DNA of 64,000 nt from Dyadobacter sp. SG02 (GTDB lineage Bacteria > Bacteroidota > Bacteroidia > Cytophagales > Spirosomataceae), in assembly GCF_900109045.1 (NCBI RefSeq), contig NZ_FNYL01000006.1, forward strand, positions 248,001-312,000. Reading direction: 5' to 3'. Each line of letters opens with the position of its first letter. The stretch's first letter is position 1. The notes below the pieces were generated by a model. The model was given only the letters and a program-made list of their open reading frames with translations, ran no database searches and was not told the DNA's origin. Both the position numbers and the translations under genes were made by a program. Positions 26,660-36,624 of the stretch are shown one piece after another.

Positions 26660-29083
26660 GTGGACAAGTCGAACAAACAATCCCGTCACACTTCCGAAAT
26701 TAATCCCAACTATCCGAAGCAACCGCACGAAGGTGTGGCGCCGGAAGTTGCTGGCGCTGTTGCGTCGAGCGAATCCAAGTTTCGCGATACGGTAAAACAG
26801 GCACCGGTCGGGATGGCGATCCTGCGCGGTGAGGAGTTTTGGGTGGAAATGGCCAACGATGCTTATTTGCGCATTGTCGACCGTACGGAGCAGGAACTCG
26901 TCGGTAAATCGCTTTTTATAGGTCTCCCGGAGGTGCGTACGTATGTCGAACCCATCCTTCTCAATGTCCTGCACACCGGCATTGCCTACCACGGCAACGA
27001 ATTCGAGGTAACGCTCCGCCGCTTCGGTCAGCCTCAGCAATGTTATTTCAATTTCGTATACCAGCCCTTGTTCGACGATGATCCTGAAAATGCGTCGGGT
27101 GTAATGGTAGTGGCTACCGAGGTTACGCAGCAGGTTTTGTCCAAACAAGCCCTGCAACGGAGCGAAAATCAGTTCCGGAACCTGGTTACCCAGTCGCAGT
27201 TCGCGAAAGCCATTCTGAAAGGCCCGGAGCTGGTGATCAGCATTGCTAACGAAAGTATGCTGAATATCTGGCGGCGTAGTCTCGAAGAAGTGGCTGGGCG
27301 GAGGCTCGTGGATGTTTTTCCCGAACTAAGAGGCCAGAAATTCATAGGGCTTTTAAATGAAGTTTATCATAATGCTAAAATCTACCGTGAAAACGAAGCG
27401 GTAGCATATGTCGACGGTCCGGGCGGCTTGAAAAAGCATTACCTCGATTTTCAATATGCGCCCATTTTCGAAGTGGACGGCACTGTGTCGGGTATTATGG
27501 CCTCGGTAAACGACGTAACAGACAAAGTGACTTTGCGCCAGCAGTTTGCGGAAACCGCCGACAGGCTTTCGCTCGCTACCGATGGAACGCGGCTGGCAAC
27601 CTGGGACCTGAATATCCAGACAAAGGAAATCATCTATTCGGGAAGAATGGCCGTGATTCTGGGATATGCGGAAGATACTATCCTTACACACGGTGAAATA
27701 CGGGACCGGGTCCATCCCGAAGACCGCCAGGCCATCGTGGAAAAGGCATTTCAGACCGCGCTCGAAACGGGTACTTACTATTACGAGGCCCGGATTATAC
27801 ATCTCGACCAGTCGGTTCACTGGATACGCACGCAGGGGAAAGTGTTTTTCGGCGATGGGCACGTGCCGCAGCGGATGCTCGGGACGATGATGGATATTAC
27901 CGACCGAAAAGAGTCGGAACTCGCTTTGAAAACCAGCGAGGGCAAATTCAGGACGCTCGCGGATTCGATGCCGCAGTTTGTATGGACTGCCAGTCCGCAG
28001 GGGAATATCACCTATTTCAACCGCTCATTGCTTGATTATTCAGGTTTTTCGGTGGTGGAAATAGAAAAGAACGGCTGGTTGCCGCTGGTACATCCGGATG
28101 ATCTGGCCGAAAGCGTGAACTCGTGGATCGAATCGGTCACGCAGGGGACAGAGTACCTGTTCGAGCACCGCCTGAAACGTTCCGACGGCGAATACCGGTG
28201 GTACCAATGCCGCGCCATACCACAACGTAATGCCGATGGCACGATTGAAATGTGGGTAGGGACGAGCCTGGATATCCATGACAGCCGGTTGTTTATCGAC
28301 CAATTGGAAACCAAAGTGCAGGAGCGGACGCAACAGTTGCAGGTGGTGAACAACGAACTCGTGCGGACAAACATGGAGCTCGCCCAGTTCGCTTACGTGG
28401 CCAGCCACGATTTGCAGGAGCCTTTGCGGAAGATCCAGACATTTGCCACACGCATTCTCGAAACCGAAAAAGAGCGTCTTTCGGAGCGCGGCAAGGATTA
28501 TTTCACCCGAATGCAGGCTTCGTCCACACGCATGCAACAGCTGATCATCGATTTGCTGGCATTTTCACGTGCCAACGTCGCGGAAAAGCATCTGGAAAGT
28601 ATCGATCTGAACCAGGTCCTGCAAAATGTGAAAGACCAGCTCAGCGACATTATCCAATCCGAAAACGCGGTTATCAAAAGCGATGTCCTGCCCGTGCGGG
28701 AAGTGATCGTGTACCAGTTCGAGCAATTGTTTATGAATCTGATCGCCAACGCACTGAAATTTATCGGTCCGGAGAGGGAGCCGGTCATCGAGATCCGTTC
28801 CGGAGAAGTGCCCGGCGCGGCTATCCCGCTTGCGGAGGCCGATGCGGCGAGGCATTACCAGTATATTTCATTTGCTGATAATGGAATCGGCTTCGATCCG
28901 CAGTATAAAGACCGCATTTTTCAGGTATTCCAAAGATTGCACAACCGCTCGGCTTATGAAGGTACCGGAATTGGTCTGGCGATTTGTAAAAAAATAGTGG
29001 AGAACCACAAAGGCCTGATCGACGCCGTCGGGAAGCCGGGCATCGGTTCCACATTCATTATTTATTTGCCTGTCGAATCCTGA
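26660..29083 (+). CDS. Four-PAS sensor histidine kinase, phytochrome-type dimerisation domain (GTG start)
   Basis: A soluble 807-residue kinase. Four PAS/PAC units lie at about 38-155, 168-290, 300-415 and 425-545, the last two ending in the PAC pattern MLGTMMDITDRK and WVGTSLDIHD. A coiled coil then leads to the dimerisation domain with His583 in VASHDLQEPLRK. ATPase motifs: N box NLIANALKF (693-701), DNGIGF (740-745), EGTGIGLAI. The only sensible start is GTG 26660; the next Met is about residue 52, inside the first PAS domain. It follows a lone receiver and overlaps the convergent EamA gene by 22 bp. Confidence 0.9.
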   Translation: MDKSNKQSRHTSEINPNYPKQPHEGVAPEVAGAVASSESKFRDTVKQAPVGMAILRGEEFWVEMANDAYLRIVDRTEQELVGKSLFIGLPEVRTYVEPILLNVLHTGIAYHGNEFEVTLRRFGQPQQCYFNFVYQPLFDDDPENASGVMVVATEVTQQVLSKQALQRSENQFRNLVTQSQFAKAILKGPELVISIANESMLNIWRRSLEEVAGRRLVDVFPELRGQKFIGLLNEVYHNAKIYRENEAVAYVDGPGGLKKHYLDFQYAPIFEVDGTVSGIMASVNDVTDKVTLRQQFAETADRLSLATDGTRLATWDLNIQTKEIIYSGRMAVILGYAEDTILTHGEIRDRVHPEDRQAIVEKAFQTALETGTYYYEARIIHLDQSVHWIRTQGKVFFGDGHVPQRMLGTMMDITDRKESELALKTSEGKFRTLADSMPQFVWTASPQGNITYFNRSLLDYSGFSVVEIEKNGWLPLVHPDDLAESVNSWIESVTQGTEYLFEHRLKRSDGEYRWYQCRAIPQRNADGTIEMWVGTSLDIHDSRLFIDQLETKVQERTQQLQVVNNELVRTNMELAQFAYVASHDLQEPLRKIQTFATRILETEKERLSERGKDYFTRMQASSTRMQQLIIDLLAFSRANVAEKHLESIDLNQVLQNVKDQLSDIIQSENAVIKSDVLPVREVIVYQFEQLFMNLIANALKFIGPEREPVIEIRSGEVPGAAIPLAEADAARHYQYISFADNGIGFDPQYKDRIFQVFQRLHNRSAYEGTGIGLAICKKIVENHKGLIDAVGKPGIGSTFIIYLPVES

Positions 29084-29952
29084 TTATCAACGGTAGCCAG
29101 CTTTTTGCGACCGGTGTAAGTAATGGCAATGCCGATCAGGATAACAACTCCGCCGCCGATCATCTGCGCGGTTATTTTTTCTCCAATAAAAATCCACGCA
29201 AAAAGCCCCGTTACCACGGCCTGGCTCAAAAGGCTGAGCGAAACGCTTTTGGCATCCATTTGCTTCATGGCGGCGTTTATCGTCAACCAGCCTATCAGCT
29301 GGCAAACCAGTCCCTGCACGACAAAAACACCCCAGACAACCGGTTCGAAGTGCCAGACAGGCTGATCGAAAATGAGGCATATCGCGAAGAGGTAAATGCT
29401 TGACACGGCCATACTGACCGTCATAAAGCTGACAATATCGATTTTGTCTAAAACCGTTTTGCTGATCAGCATGTACGATGCATAAAGAATGCCTGAAAGC
29501 ATTGCCAGCGCAAATCCGAGGTCGAACTCCATCGTGGCAAATGTCTCAATGCCAATTAGAATGATCATTCCAATAAGTGCGACCAATGTGCCGAGCCAGA
29601 ATCGGGAGCCAGGTTTGTCGGGCAGGAACAGGAATGTGCCCACGCCCACCCACACGGGCGAGAGGTTGGTCAGCAGGGTAGCCTGTGTGGCGTTGGAATA
29701 ATGTATGGAGAGGTTCCAGACGGCAATGTCACTTGCAAAAATGATCCCGCAGAGTACGATAGGAAGCCAGAGCGCACCGGTAGGTAATGTGAATTTCCTG
29801 CGGAATAGCACATAAGGCAGCAGAAAAAGCAGCCCTAAAAGCATCCTGTAAAACGCGGAAGTGACGCCCGAGACCGGGGCCCATTTCACGAGTACCGGGA
29901 AAATGCTGATACTGACGATCCCGATAATCAGGTTAATGCGGGGATTTGACAT
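29062..29952 (-). CDS. EamA/DMT-superfamily transporter
   Basis: A 296-residue inner-membrane protein with ten hydrophobic segments in two EamA repeats (for example VSISIFPVLVKWAPVSG and AVVTGLFAWIFIGEKITAQMIGGGVVILIGI). The family moves metabolites across the inner membrane; the substrate cannot be predicted. ATG 29952 (MSNPRINLI) is preferred over the in-frame upstream Met. Its last 22 bp overlap the 3' end of the kinase gene on the other strand. Confidence 0.85.
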   Translation of the reverse strand: MSNPRINLIIGIVSISIFPVLVKWAPVSGVTSAFYRMLLGLLFLLPYVLFRRKFTLPTGALWLPIVLCGIIFASDIAVWNLSIHYSNATQATLLTNLSPVWVGVGTFLFLPDKPGSRFWLGTLVALIGMIILIGIETFATMEFDLGFALAMLSGILYASYMLISKTVLDKIDIVSFMTVSMAVSSIYLFAICLIFDQPVWHFEPVVWGVFVVQGLVCQLIGWLTINAAMKQMDAKSVSLSLLSQAVVTGLFAWIFIGEKITAQMIGGGVVILIGIAITYTGRKKLATVDNQDSTGK

Positions 29953-30004
29953 AAATCGGATAAATTGAGGGCAAAGATAACGATTCACCCAAAGCAGACG
30001 GACA

Positions 30005-30355
30005 TTGCGCGATATCGACCGCTATTTCATGGAAAAGCCGGAGCCTGCCAGGAGCTGCCTGGTTGCATTGCGGCATTTGATACTTTCTTTTGATCCACAA
30101 ATACGCGAAGACTGGCAATACAAAATGCCTTTTTACAAACTGGGACCCAAAAGGCTTTGCTATTTGTGGACAGAAAAGAAGGCAGGCACGCCGTACCTCG
30201 GCATTGTGGATGGTTATCTGCTGGACCACCCCCTGCTACTCGCCGAGAAACGTTCGAGAATGAAGATATTGCTGATCAATCCGGCCGAAGATCTTCCACT
30301 CGAAACCATTCACGAGATACTGGAAAAAGCCAGGGCTAATCTTCGGATTCAATAA
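30005..30355 (+). CDS. DUF1801-domain protein (TTG start)
   Basis: A 116-residue protein of the DUF1801/YdhG type: YFMEKPEPARSCLVALRHLIL, WQYKMPFYKL and LCYLWTEKKAGTPYLGIV are recognisable family blocks. The family has a compact alpha/beta fold and unknown biochemical role. The start is taken as TTG 30005, so that DIDRYF, part of the family's first helix, is included; ATG 30029 would cut it. An in-frame stop lies at 29978. Its 3' end overlaps the YwbE gene by 20 bp. Confidence 0.75.
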   Translation: MRDIDRYFMEKPEPARSCLVALRHLILSFDPQIREDWQYKMPFYKLGPKRLCYLWTEKKAGTPYLGIVDGYLLDHPLLLAEKRSRMKILLINPAEDLPLETIHEILEKARANLRIQ

Positions 30356-30545
30356 CCTTTACCCGACCGATTTCACCGGATTCCAGGCGCACCTTAATGC
30401 CGTGCGTGTGCACGGGTGCCTTGGTGAGAATGTCTTTTACAATGCCTTGCGTGAGTTTGCCGCTCCGCTGGTCTTTTTTGAGGACAATCGAGACGGCGAG
30501 CCCGGCTGCTATATTTTTTCTTTCGGTTCCTGATAATGAGGTCAT
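30336..30545 (-). CDS. ywbE: YwbE family protein (DUF2196)
   Basis: A 69-residue protein with the whole YwbE signature: KNIAAGLAVSIVLKKDQRSG, KLTQGIVKDILTKAPVHTHG, IKVRLESGEIGRV. The fold is a small beta-barrel of unknown function. The ATG is one base beyond the stop of the FUSC gene upstream, so the two are co-transcribed and probably translationally coupled. Confidence 0.9.
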   Translation of the reverse strand: MTSLSGTERKNIAAGLAVSIVLKKDQRSGKLTQGIVKDILTKAPVHTHGIKVRLESGEIGRVKVIESED

Positions 30546-30546
30546 T

Positions 30547-32787
30547 TTAAGCTGCTTTCGCGGTTTTAATCTTTTGCAGGATTTTGATTTCGTCGATGGA
30601 AATGGTACTGATCAGTTCGAATAGCCCGTTGATGGTTTTCAAATCCGAAAGCATTTTGCGTACGGGAGATTGATCGGCCTTCTCGATACCCAACTCTTTG
30701 ATTTCCTTTTTGCGGTTCGCCAGCAGTTCGACCAGACGCTGGTTTTGCGGCAACGATTCGCGCACTATTTCCAGGCTATTACCTGTTTTTCCGTCGATAA
30801 TGTCGGTAGCGGCCTGCAACTGCCGGTCGATCTGCCGGATCATCATTTCAAATTCGACTGAAAATTCGAGGTATTCCAAAGTCTGCGCGTAGGTGGAAAG
30901 CGACGCGATGTACGACGTCAGCATATGGCTCGTTGCGACAAACTGGTGGTATTCCTCCATATTCATCTGCTGGCGTTTAGGCTCGGAAAGCATTTTCTGG
31001 AAGTTGTCCGACAGGTTGGCCATCGCGATGATGGCATTCTTTCTCAGTAATTTCAATTCGTTGATATCCAGTTCTTTTCCGGTGAATTTCGCGGCTACAA
31101 TATCAAAATACTTCCGGTTCGCATCCAGGGCCTCTTTCATATATTGCTTGATCTGCGAATGCTCCCACACGGGCAATACGTACGAAGAAATGATATAAGC
31201 GATCACCGACCCGATCACCGTATCAACCACCCGGTCCTGCAAAACATTGGTCACATGCTGCGGATTCAGGAAATGGAACGAGAGGATCACATACAGTGTA
31301 ATGCTGGTGGATGCGACGAAATAGTTGATTTTCAGGAAGCTGTATGCCAGGATCATTGAAACCATCATCAGGATAAACAGCGGCGTACTTTCCTCGATGA
31401 GGTACAGCAGCAGAAATCCAATCACGACCCCCAGAATGGTACCGCCGATTCGATGAATATTCCGTTGCTTGGTAATGCTGAATGCAGGTTTCAGGATTAC
31501 GGCGATCGTCAGCAATATCCAGTAACCATGTCCCACAGCGAAAAAAAGCGAAGCAATATAACCCGCCAGCAGGCCCAGCGTTACCCGTACCGCATGCCGG
31601 AAGTGGCTCGATTTTAACGAAAGATTATCGAGGAGAATGCGCGGATGGTAATCCTGCTTCGGCGTAAAATCTTCCGCTTCGACGGTCAGTTTGTAATCCT
31701 TGCTTACATCCGCTTCGTATTTCGTGGCCCTGTGCAGCTTTTTAACGCGCTCGGTAACATCCTGCAAACTGTTGAGTATTTGCCGGAGCATGATGAAATC
31801 CTCCATATTGTCATGGTTCATCTTGTGCTCACGCATCCGCTCGAACGCGCGCTGGCACTTGTTGAACGCCTCGTCGAGGTCGTGGCGCGGGTGCGATGCA
31901 TAACCGCTCTGCACCGCGAGCCCTATTTGCTGTATTTCGGCAGCCAGCCAGGTAATGTAAGTTCCAAACAGCCGCAGCACCTTGGTATGGTCGAATGCGC
32001 GGTGGAGGTTGGAGTAGTTTTGCTGCGAATTGAGGATACGCTCGAACAGGTCGATACTGTCGAGGAACATCAGCATCAGTATCCGGCTTTTCGTCGTTGA
32101 TTCAGTGACGATCTCCCGTGTTTTGAAGAGGATTTCGCGCAGGTTTTCGTGGTTTTCGCGAAGGATTACCTGCTGGTGCACCATCCGGTTGAAAAGCTCG
32201 TCGTAATCCGGATTAGCGAAATAGTAGTCGGCTTTAATGGAAAGCAGCTTACCCAGTTCCACAAAATTTTCACCTAAAAGCTGCTGGATGAGCTTGTAGG
32301 GAAGCAGTTTTTGTAAAACCATAAATAATATAAAGTACCAGATGCCGCCTGCGGAGAATATCGCGGCCGTACGGAACACCATATCGCCGCTGAGGTGGTC
32401 ATCAATATTAAATACAAAAACAAGTAGCGAAATGAGCCCGATGCTATTCACCCTGTTGCCATATACGCCGACCAGTGAGAAAAACATCCCGAATACGATA
32501 ATTTCAAGAAAGATAATGAGGGGAAAATGGCGCAGGTATCCCGTCACACACGCGACGATGAAGCAGGTTACAATGGCGACGAGCAATGCATTGCGACGCC
32601 TGTGGTAAGGCCCGGGGTTGTCGGTACCGCCGATCAGCAGCGTGCCGAGCGGGAAGGCGATCCATTCGCTCAATATGCCGTAATGGTTGAAAATAAGGCT
32701 AGGGATGATCGTCCCGAGGGTTAGACGTACACCGGTCGACAGGTAATGGCTGGAAATAAACTTTTTGAACTCGTCGAGGTAATTCAT
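30547..32787 (-). CDS. FUSC-family inner-membrane protein (YccS/aromatic-acid exporter-like)
   Basis: A 746-residue protein with two membrane blocks of about six helices (roughly residues 18-165 and 395-515), separated by a long soluble helical region with another at the C-terminus. This is the YccS/YhfK/FUSC layout. The RRRNALLVAI and KQRNIHRIGGTILGVVIGF segments after the helices are typical. Relatives export aromatic acids or affect envelope properties; the substrate here is unknown. It is followed by ywbE after a single base. Confidence 0.85.
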   Translation of the reverse strand: MNYLDEFKKFISSHYLSTGVRLTLGTIIPSLIFNHYGILSEWIAFPLGTLLIGGTDNPGPYHRRRNALLVAIVTCFIVACVTGYLRHFPLIIFLEIIVFGMFFSLVGVYGNRVNSIGLISLLVFVFNIDDHLSGDMVFRTAAIFSAGGIWYFILFMVLQKLLPYKLIQQLLGENFVELGKLLSIKADYYFANPDYDELFNRMVHQQVILRENHENLREILFKTREIVTESTTKSRILMLMFLDSIDLFERILNSQQNYSNLHRAFDHTKVLRLFGTYITWLAAEIQQIGLAVQSGYASHPRHDLDEAFNKCQRAFERMREHKMNHDNMEDFIMLRQILNSLQDVTERVKKLHRATKYEADVSKDYKLTVEAEDFTPKQDYHPRILLDNLSLKSSHFRHAVRVTLGLLAGYIASLFFAVGHGYWILLTIAVILKPAFSITKQRNIHRIGGTILGVVIGFLLLYLIEESTPLFILMMVSMILAYSFLKINYFVASTSITLYVILSFHFLNPQHVTNVLQDRVVDTVIGSVIAYIISSYVLPVWEHSQIKQYMKEALDANRKYFDIVAAKFTGKELDINELKLLRKNAIIAMANLSDNFQKMLSEPKRQQMNMEEYHQFVATSHMLTSYIASLSTYAQTLEYLEFSVEFEMMIRQIDRQLQAATDIIDGKTGNSLEIVRESLPQNQRLVELLANRKKEIKELGIEKADQSPVRKMLSDLKTINGLFELISTISIDEIKILQKIKTAKAA

Positions 32788-33034
32788 GGAATCAAGTCAC
32801 GGTGTGCTATTGCAATACTACCATTTTAAATTTCGCAACCCAACAAAAGGCGTACCAAAATTTAATGACTGCCTAAGGGTACTTATGGCTTCGGCCTGGG
32901 CCGTTTTTTGTATATTTGAAAGGGATTAGGAGAAGAGAACCGGAGAAAATTTGGAGTTCCCCAGTAATTTACGAACCATCACGATCCCGTTATAGTTCTA
33001 TTTCCAATCTACTTCCACCAAAAGTTTCCATATT

Positions 33035-33625
33035 TTGAGAAAAAAGATCAGACGTAACGCAAGATTGGTCCGTTACGTAGTTTACAAAGAGACACTGATA
33101 GATTTTAAAGACCATTTCTGGACTTTTCTCGGTTCATTCCTCGGCATCGGCCTCATTGGCCTGCTCAACGACAAGCAATTCACCGATTCCGACTCCCTAT
33201 TTTTGATCGGCTCCTTTGGTGCTTCCTCGGTACTCATTTACGGGATCGTAAACAGCCCGCTCGCGCAGCCGCGCAACCTCATAGGCGGGCACGTGATATG
33301 CGCGCTCGTGGGCGTGACAGTCCACAAGATTATTCCCGACCAAATCTGGCTTTCCTCGGCATTCGCAGTTTCGGTATCCATTGTAATGATGCAGGTAACC
33401 AAAACTTTGCACCCTCCCGGCGGCGCTACGGCGTTGATCGCCAATATCGGTTCTGAAAAGATCAAAGCGCTGGGTTATATGTACGTGCTGAGCCCCGTGC
33501 TGAGCGGCGTACTCATATTACTTTTTGTAGCCGTAATGGTAAACCGCTTCGCCGCGCACCGCAAGTATCCGGCCAACAGGAATTGGTACAAAGTATGGGA
33601 ACGAAAGTATTTCACCAGGGTTTAA
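33035..33625 (+). CDS. HPP-family integral membrane protein
   Basis: A 196-residue protein with four hydrophobic segments and the defining motif TLHPPGGATAL. Some HPP proteins (cyanobacterial and plastid) take part in nitrite transport; the role in Bacteroidota is not established. The start is TTG 33035 (LRKKIRRN), since no ATG exists before the second membrane helix. A perfect TATATTTG box lies at 32911-32918, implying a leader of about 110 bases. Confidence 0.85.
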   Translation: MRKKIRRNARLVRYVVYKETLIDFKDHFWTFLGSFLGIGLIGLLNDKQFTDSDSLFLIGSFGASSVLIYGIVNSPLAQPRNLIGGHVICALVGVTVHKIIPDQIWLSSAFAVSVSIVMMQVTKTLHPPGGATALIANIGSEKIKALGYMYVLSPVLSGVLILLFVAVMVNRFAAHRKYPANRNWYKVWERKYFTRV

Positions 33626-33628
33626 AAC

Positions 33629-33660
33629 AAAAATAGCTGCTCTTCCGGGCAGCTATTTTT
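33629..33660. terminator. Bidirectional terminator between HPP and ferritin genes
   Basis: A 12-bp perfect stem AAAAATAGCTGC / GCAGCTATTTTT with an 8-base loop, A-rich on one side and T-rich on the other, between convergent gene ends. It should terminate transcription from both sides. Confidence 0.85.
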
Positions 33661-33679
33661 GTAATATAAGAACTTAATA

Positions 33680-34204
33680 TTATTCGTCGGAACCGATTTT
33701 GCCGATCGCTTTGTCGATCACATACAAACCTGTTCCATCTTCGCCTATTACATCGAAAAGCTCGATTGCGCGGCGTGCATTGTCTTCTTCTTCGATCTGC
33801 TCGCTCACGAACCATTGCAGGAAGTTCTCCGTGGCGTAATCTTCTTCCTTGCGTGCAGCAGTTACAATGCGGTTGATCGATTGCGTTACCGCGATTTCAC
33901 TTTGAAGTGCTGTTTCAAATACGCTTTTGAAAGTAGGGTATTCCTGTTTCACACCTGAAATTTCAGGAGAGATCGCCGTTCCGCCTACTGTCATCAGGTA
34001 GTTGAAGATTTTCAGCATATGGCCGCGTTCTTCTTCGGATTGGTGGAGGAAATACTTGGCGCTATGCTTGAAACCGTTGCGGTCACACCACGAAGCCATG
34101 GCGAGGTATTTGGCAGAAGCCTCTGCTTCCATCTTTACCTGGTTGTTCAAAAGTATCTCTATTTCCTCTTTGAGGGAAGTACGTGCTCTTAGTAAGTCTT
34201 TCAT
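33680..34204 (-). CDS. ftnA: Non-heme ferritin (FtnA-type)
   Basis: A 174-residue four-helix ferritin, the normal length for a bacterial FtnA. Ferroxidase ligands are visible as Glu26/Glu28 in VKMEAEAS, Glu59 and His62 in SEEERGH, and the EIAVTQSINRI and SEQIEEE helices. It stores iron as a mineral core in a 24-mer in the cytoplasm. A well-formed promoter lies at 34238-34268 and a bidirectional terminator follows the gene, so it is monocistronic. No heme ligand Met or Fur box was identified. Confidence 0.95.
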   Translation of the reverse strand: MKDLLRARTSLKEEIEILLNNQVKMEAEASAKYLAMASWCDRNGFKHSAKYFLHQSEEERGHMLKIFNYLMTVGGTAISPEISGVKQEYPTFKSVFETALQSEIAVTQSINRIVTAARKEEDYATENFLQWFVSEQIEEEDNARRAIELFDVIGEDGTGLYVIDKAIGKIGSDE

Positions 34205-34237
34205 GATTTTGCCTGTTTATTCGTGTCTTAACAAGTG

Positions 34238-34268
34238 CAAATATCATGCGAAAGTTCATGATTCCAAA
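34238..34268 (-). promoter_or_regulatory. Ferritin promoter (TTTG -33, GATATTTG -7)
   Basis: On the minus strand TTTG (34268-34265), a 19-bp spacer and GATATTTG (34245-34238, 7 of 8 to TAnnTTTG) sit about 34 bp ahead of the ferritin ATG, the usual Bacteroidota housekeeping sigma arrangement. Confidence 0.6.
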
Positions 34269-34315
34269 TCGTTTTAGAAATTTGGAAACGGTCTAATATA
34301 GTCTGAATGAGTAAT

Positions 34316-34663
34316 TTAGACTAATTCTTGTTCCGAATAGAGTACCTGATGGAGCATAGAGTTGAGCTCGATCGCGAAGTGTGTACCGTTCACCAACTCG
34401 CGCAACTGGATCACTTCGCAGAGCGTCATTTTGTGGCCGATGTTGAGTTGGGGAGCCTCAACAAACTCATAGTCAGACTCGTCCGACAAGTCGAAAATTT
34501 TACTGTGGATATCGATGCTGTTGATAAACCGGCGGAAGTTCAAAAAATCCAGGATTTTAAATGGAGCTTTGATATCGCCAAAGTGAAGGATGATACGGGA
34601 AGTTAAATCACACTGTACGCTATAACCTTTCGCGGTACTGAACAATTCATTCTGGGTATTCAC
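34316..34663 (-). CDS. Small conserved-looking protein of unknown function
   Basis: About 115 residues, no signal peptide. The order ELFSTAKGYSVQCDLTSRIILHFGDIK, FRRFINSIDI and MTLCEVIQLRELVNGT..FAIELNSMLHQVL reminds me of small DUF6686-type proteins, but the paired cysteines of that family are mostly missing, so I do not assign it. The frame is open back to TTG 34726, but a perfect -7 box at 34700-34707 puts the transcript start near 34693. GTG 34663 or TTG 34672 is therefore the likely start. It is monocistronic, upstream of ferritin. Confidence 0.6.
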   Translation of the reverse strand: MNTQNELFSTAKGYSVQCDLTSRIILHFGDIKAPFKILDFLNFRRFINSIDIHSKIFDLSDESDYEFVEAPQLNIGHKMTLCEVIQLRELVNGTHFAIELNSMLHQVLYSEQELV

Positions 34664-34699
34664 TGACAGCAAGGAATTTGAATCGTGGAAATTGTTACA

Positions 34700-34707
34700 C
34701 AAAGATA
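34700..34707 (-). promoter_or_regulatory. -7 box TATCTTTG for the small unknown gene
   Basis: A perfect TAnnTTTG match on the minus strand with a TTG(AC) element about 17 bp further upstream (near 34726). It lies inside the open frame and so decides against the longest start. Confidence 0.6.
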
Positions 34708-34766
34708 GATTCAAACTTTTTGTCAAGCAAGTTTATTTGTAAACAATCTAATTAAATGGATTTCAA

Positions 34767-34849
<83 letters not shown>

Positions 34850-34850
<1 letters not shown>

Positions 34851-36520
34851 TAGTTGCCGGCCTTTGCCCAGTTATCGCGCAAGGTCGAGGTTCTGTTGAA
34901 AATTAGCTTCTCGGCAGTGCTATCCGGGTCTTTGGCGAAGTAGCCTTTTCTCAGGAACTGGAACGATTCGCCTTCCTGCGCTTCGAGCAATGCAGGCTCC
35001 GCGTAGCCGGTGATGACGTGCAGCGAGTCCGGGTTTAGGTAGTCCTTGAAATCACCGTCTTCGGACGATGGATCTTCGACAGAGAACAGGCGGTCATACA
35101 GACGTACTTCGATTTCAGCAGCATGTGCGGCCGAAACCCAGTGCAATGTACCTTTTACATTAATGCCGGTCGTGTCTTGCCCGCTTTTGCTGTTTTCAAT
35201 ATAAGTACAACGGACTTCTGTGATTTCTCCGTTTTCATCCTTCACAAAATCATCGCACTGGATAATGTAAGCTCCTTTCAAACGCACCATTTTACCCGGC
35301 GCGAGGCGGAAATATTTCTTCGAAGGTACTTCCATGAAATCCTCTTTTTCAATGAAAATCTCACGGCTGAAAGGAATTTCGCGGTTGCCGGTCGAAATGT
35401 CCTCAGGGTTGTTTTCACTGTGGCACATTTCAGTAACGCCATCCGGGAAGTTGGTGATTACCACTTTCAGCGGATCGAGCACGACCATCCGGCGCAATGC
35501 CTGTTTGTTCAGATCCTCCCGAACGCAGAATTCCAGCAAGCCCATGTCCACCATATTTTCACGTTTCGCAACGCCGATCCGGTCGCAGAAATCGCGGATG
35601 GCGAATGCGGTGTAACCTCTGCGGCGCATTCCGCTGATTGTGGGCATACGTGGATCGTCCCAGCCGCTTACGTGGCCTTCCTGCACCAGTTGCAGCAGTT
35701 TGCGCTTACTCGTAACGGTGTAATTGAGGTTACGACGGGCAAATTCATATTGATGTGATGTATAAATGCCTAATTTTTCGATCAGCCAGTCGTAAAGCTC
35801 GCGGTGCGGAGCAAATTCCAGCGTACAGATCGAGTGCGTAACGGTCTCGATGGCGTCGCTTTGCCCGTGTGCGAAGTCGTACATCGGGTAAATGCACCAT
35901 TTGTTGCCCGTACGGTGGTGATGTGCGTGCTTGATGCGGTACAAGATCGGGTCGCGCATGAGCATATTGATGTGCGCCATATCGATTTTCGCACGGAGCG
36001 TCCTGCTGCCGTCGGGGAATTCCCCGTTTTTCATTTGTTCGAAAAGTGCAAGATTCTCTTCCACGCTTCGGTTGCGGTAGGGACTGTCTTTGCCGGGCTC
36101 GGTAGGCGTACCTTTCAGCGTCGCGATTTCCTCGGAAGTAGAATCGTCGACATACGCCAGGCCTTCATTGATCAGTTTGATCGCGTAGCCGTAAAGGGTC
36201 TCGAAATAATCGGAAGCGTAGTTCTCGTTCTCCCATTCGAAACCCAGCCAGCGGATGTCATTCTTGATATTTTCAACGTATTCGGTGTCTTCGGTCACCG
36301 GATTGGTATCGTCAAATCGCAGATTGGTATAACCCGGAAACTTCTTGCTCAGCCCGAAATTCAGGCAAATGCTCGTAGCATGCCCAATGTGCAGGTAGCC
36401 ATTGGGTTCGGGTGGAAAGCGTGTAATAATTCGGGTATATTTTCCTGATTGCAGGTCAGCATCAATAATCTCCTCGATAAAATTCAGGCTTTTCTCTTCT
36501 TTTTTCTCTTCCGTAATCAT
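34850..36520 (-). CDS. glnS: Glutamine--tRNA ligase
   Basis: A 556-residue class I synthetase charging tRNA-Gln. The HIGH-type motif is [13 protein letters not shown] near the N-terminus, the KMSKS-equivalent is TSKRKLL, and [20 protein letters not shown] is a GlnRS/GluRS-B block. The C-terminal half forms the anticodon-binding barrels. ATG 36520 ([10 protein letters not shown]) is preferred because the -7 box at 36545-36552 lies inside the longer frame that opens at 36547. Its stop codon is part of a direct repeat (34838-34850). Confidence 0.95.
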
Positions 36521-36544
36521 ACTAAAATGAAATTTTCCAATTTT

Positions 36545-36552
36545 CAAAGTTA
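36545..36552 (-). promoter_or_regulatory. -7 box TAACTTTG for glnS
   Basis: A perfect TAnnTTTG match about 25 bp ahead of ATG 36520, with a TTG about 21 bp further upstream that could act as the -33 box. It implies a short leader. Confidence 0.55.
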
Positions 36553-36624
36553 ACCTTCTTCCAGCAAATTCCGCAATCGGTCCGCCGAAATCGTAAATCC
36601 GGAGGTTTGGCTTAATTTTGCGGA

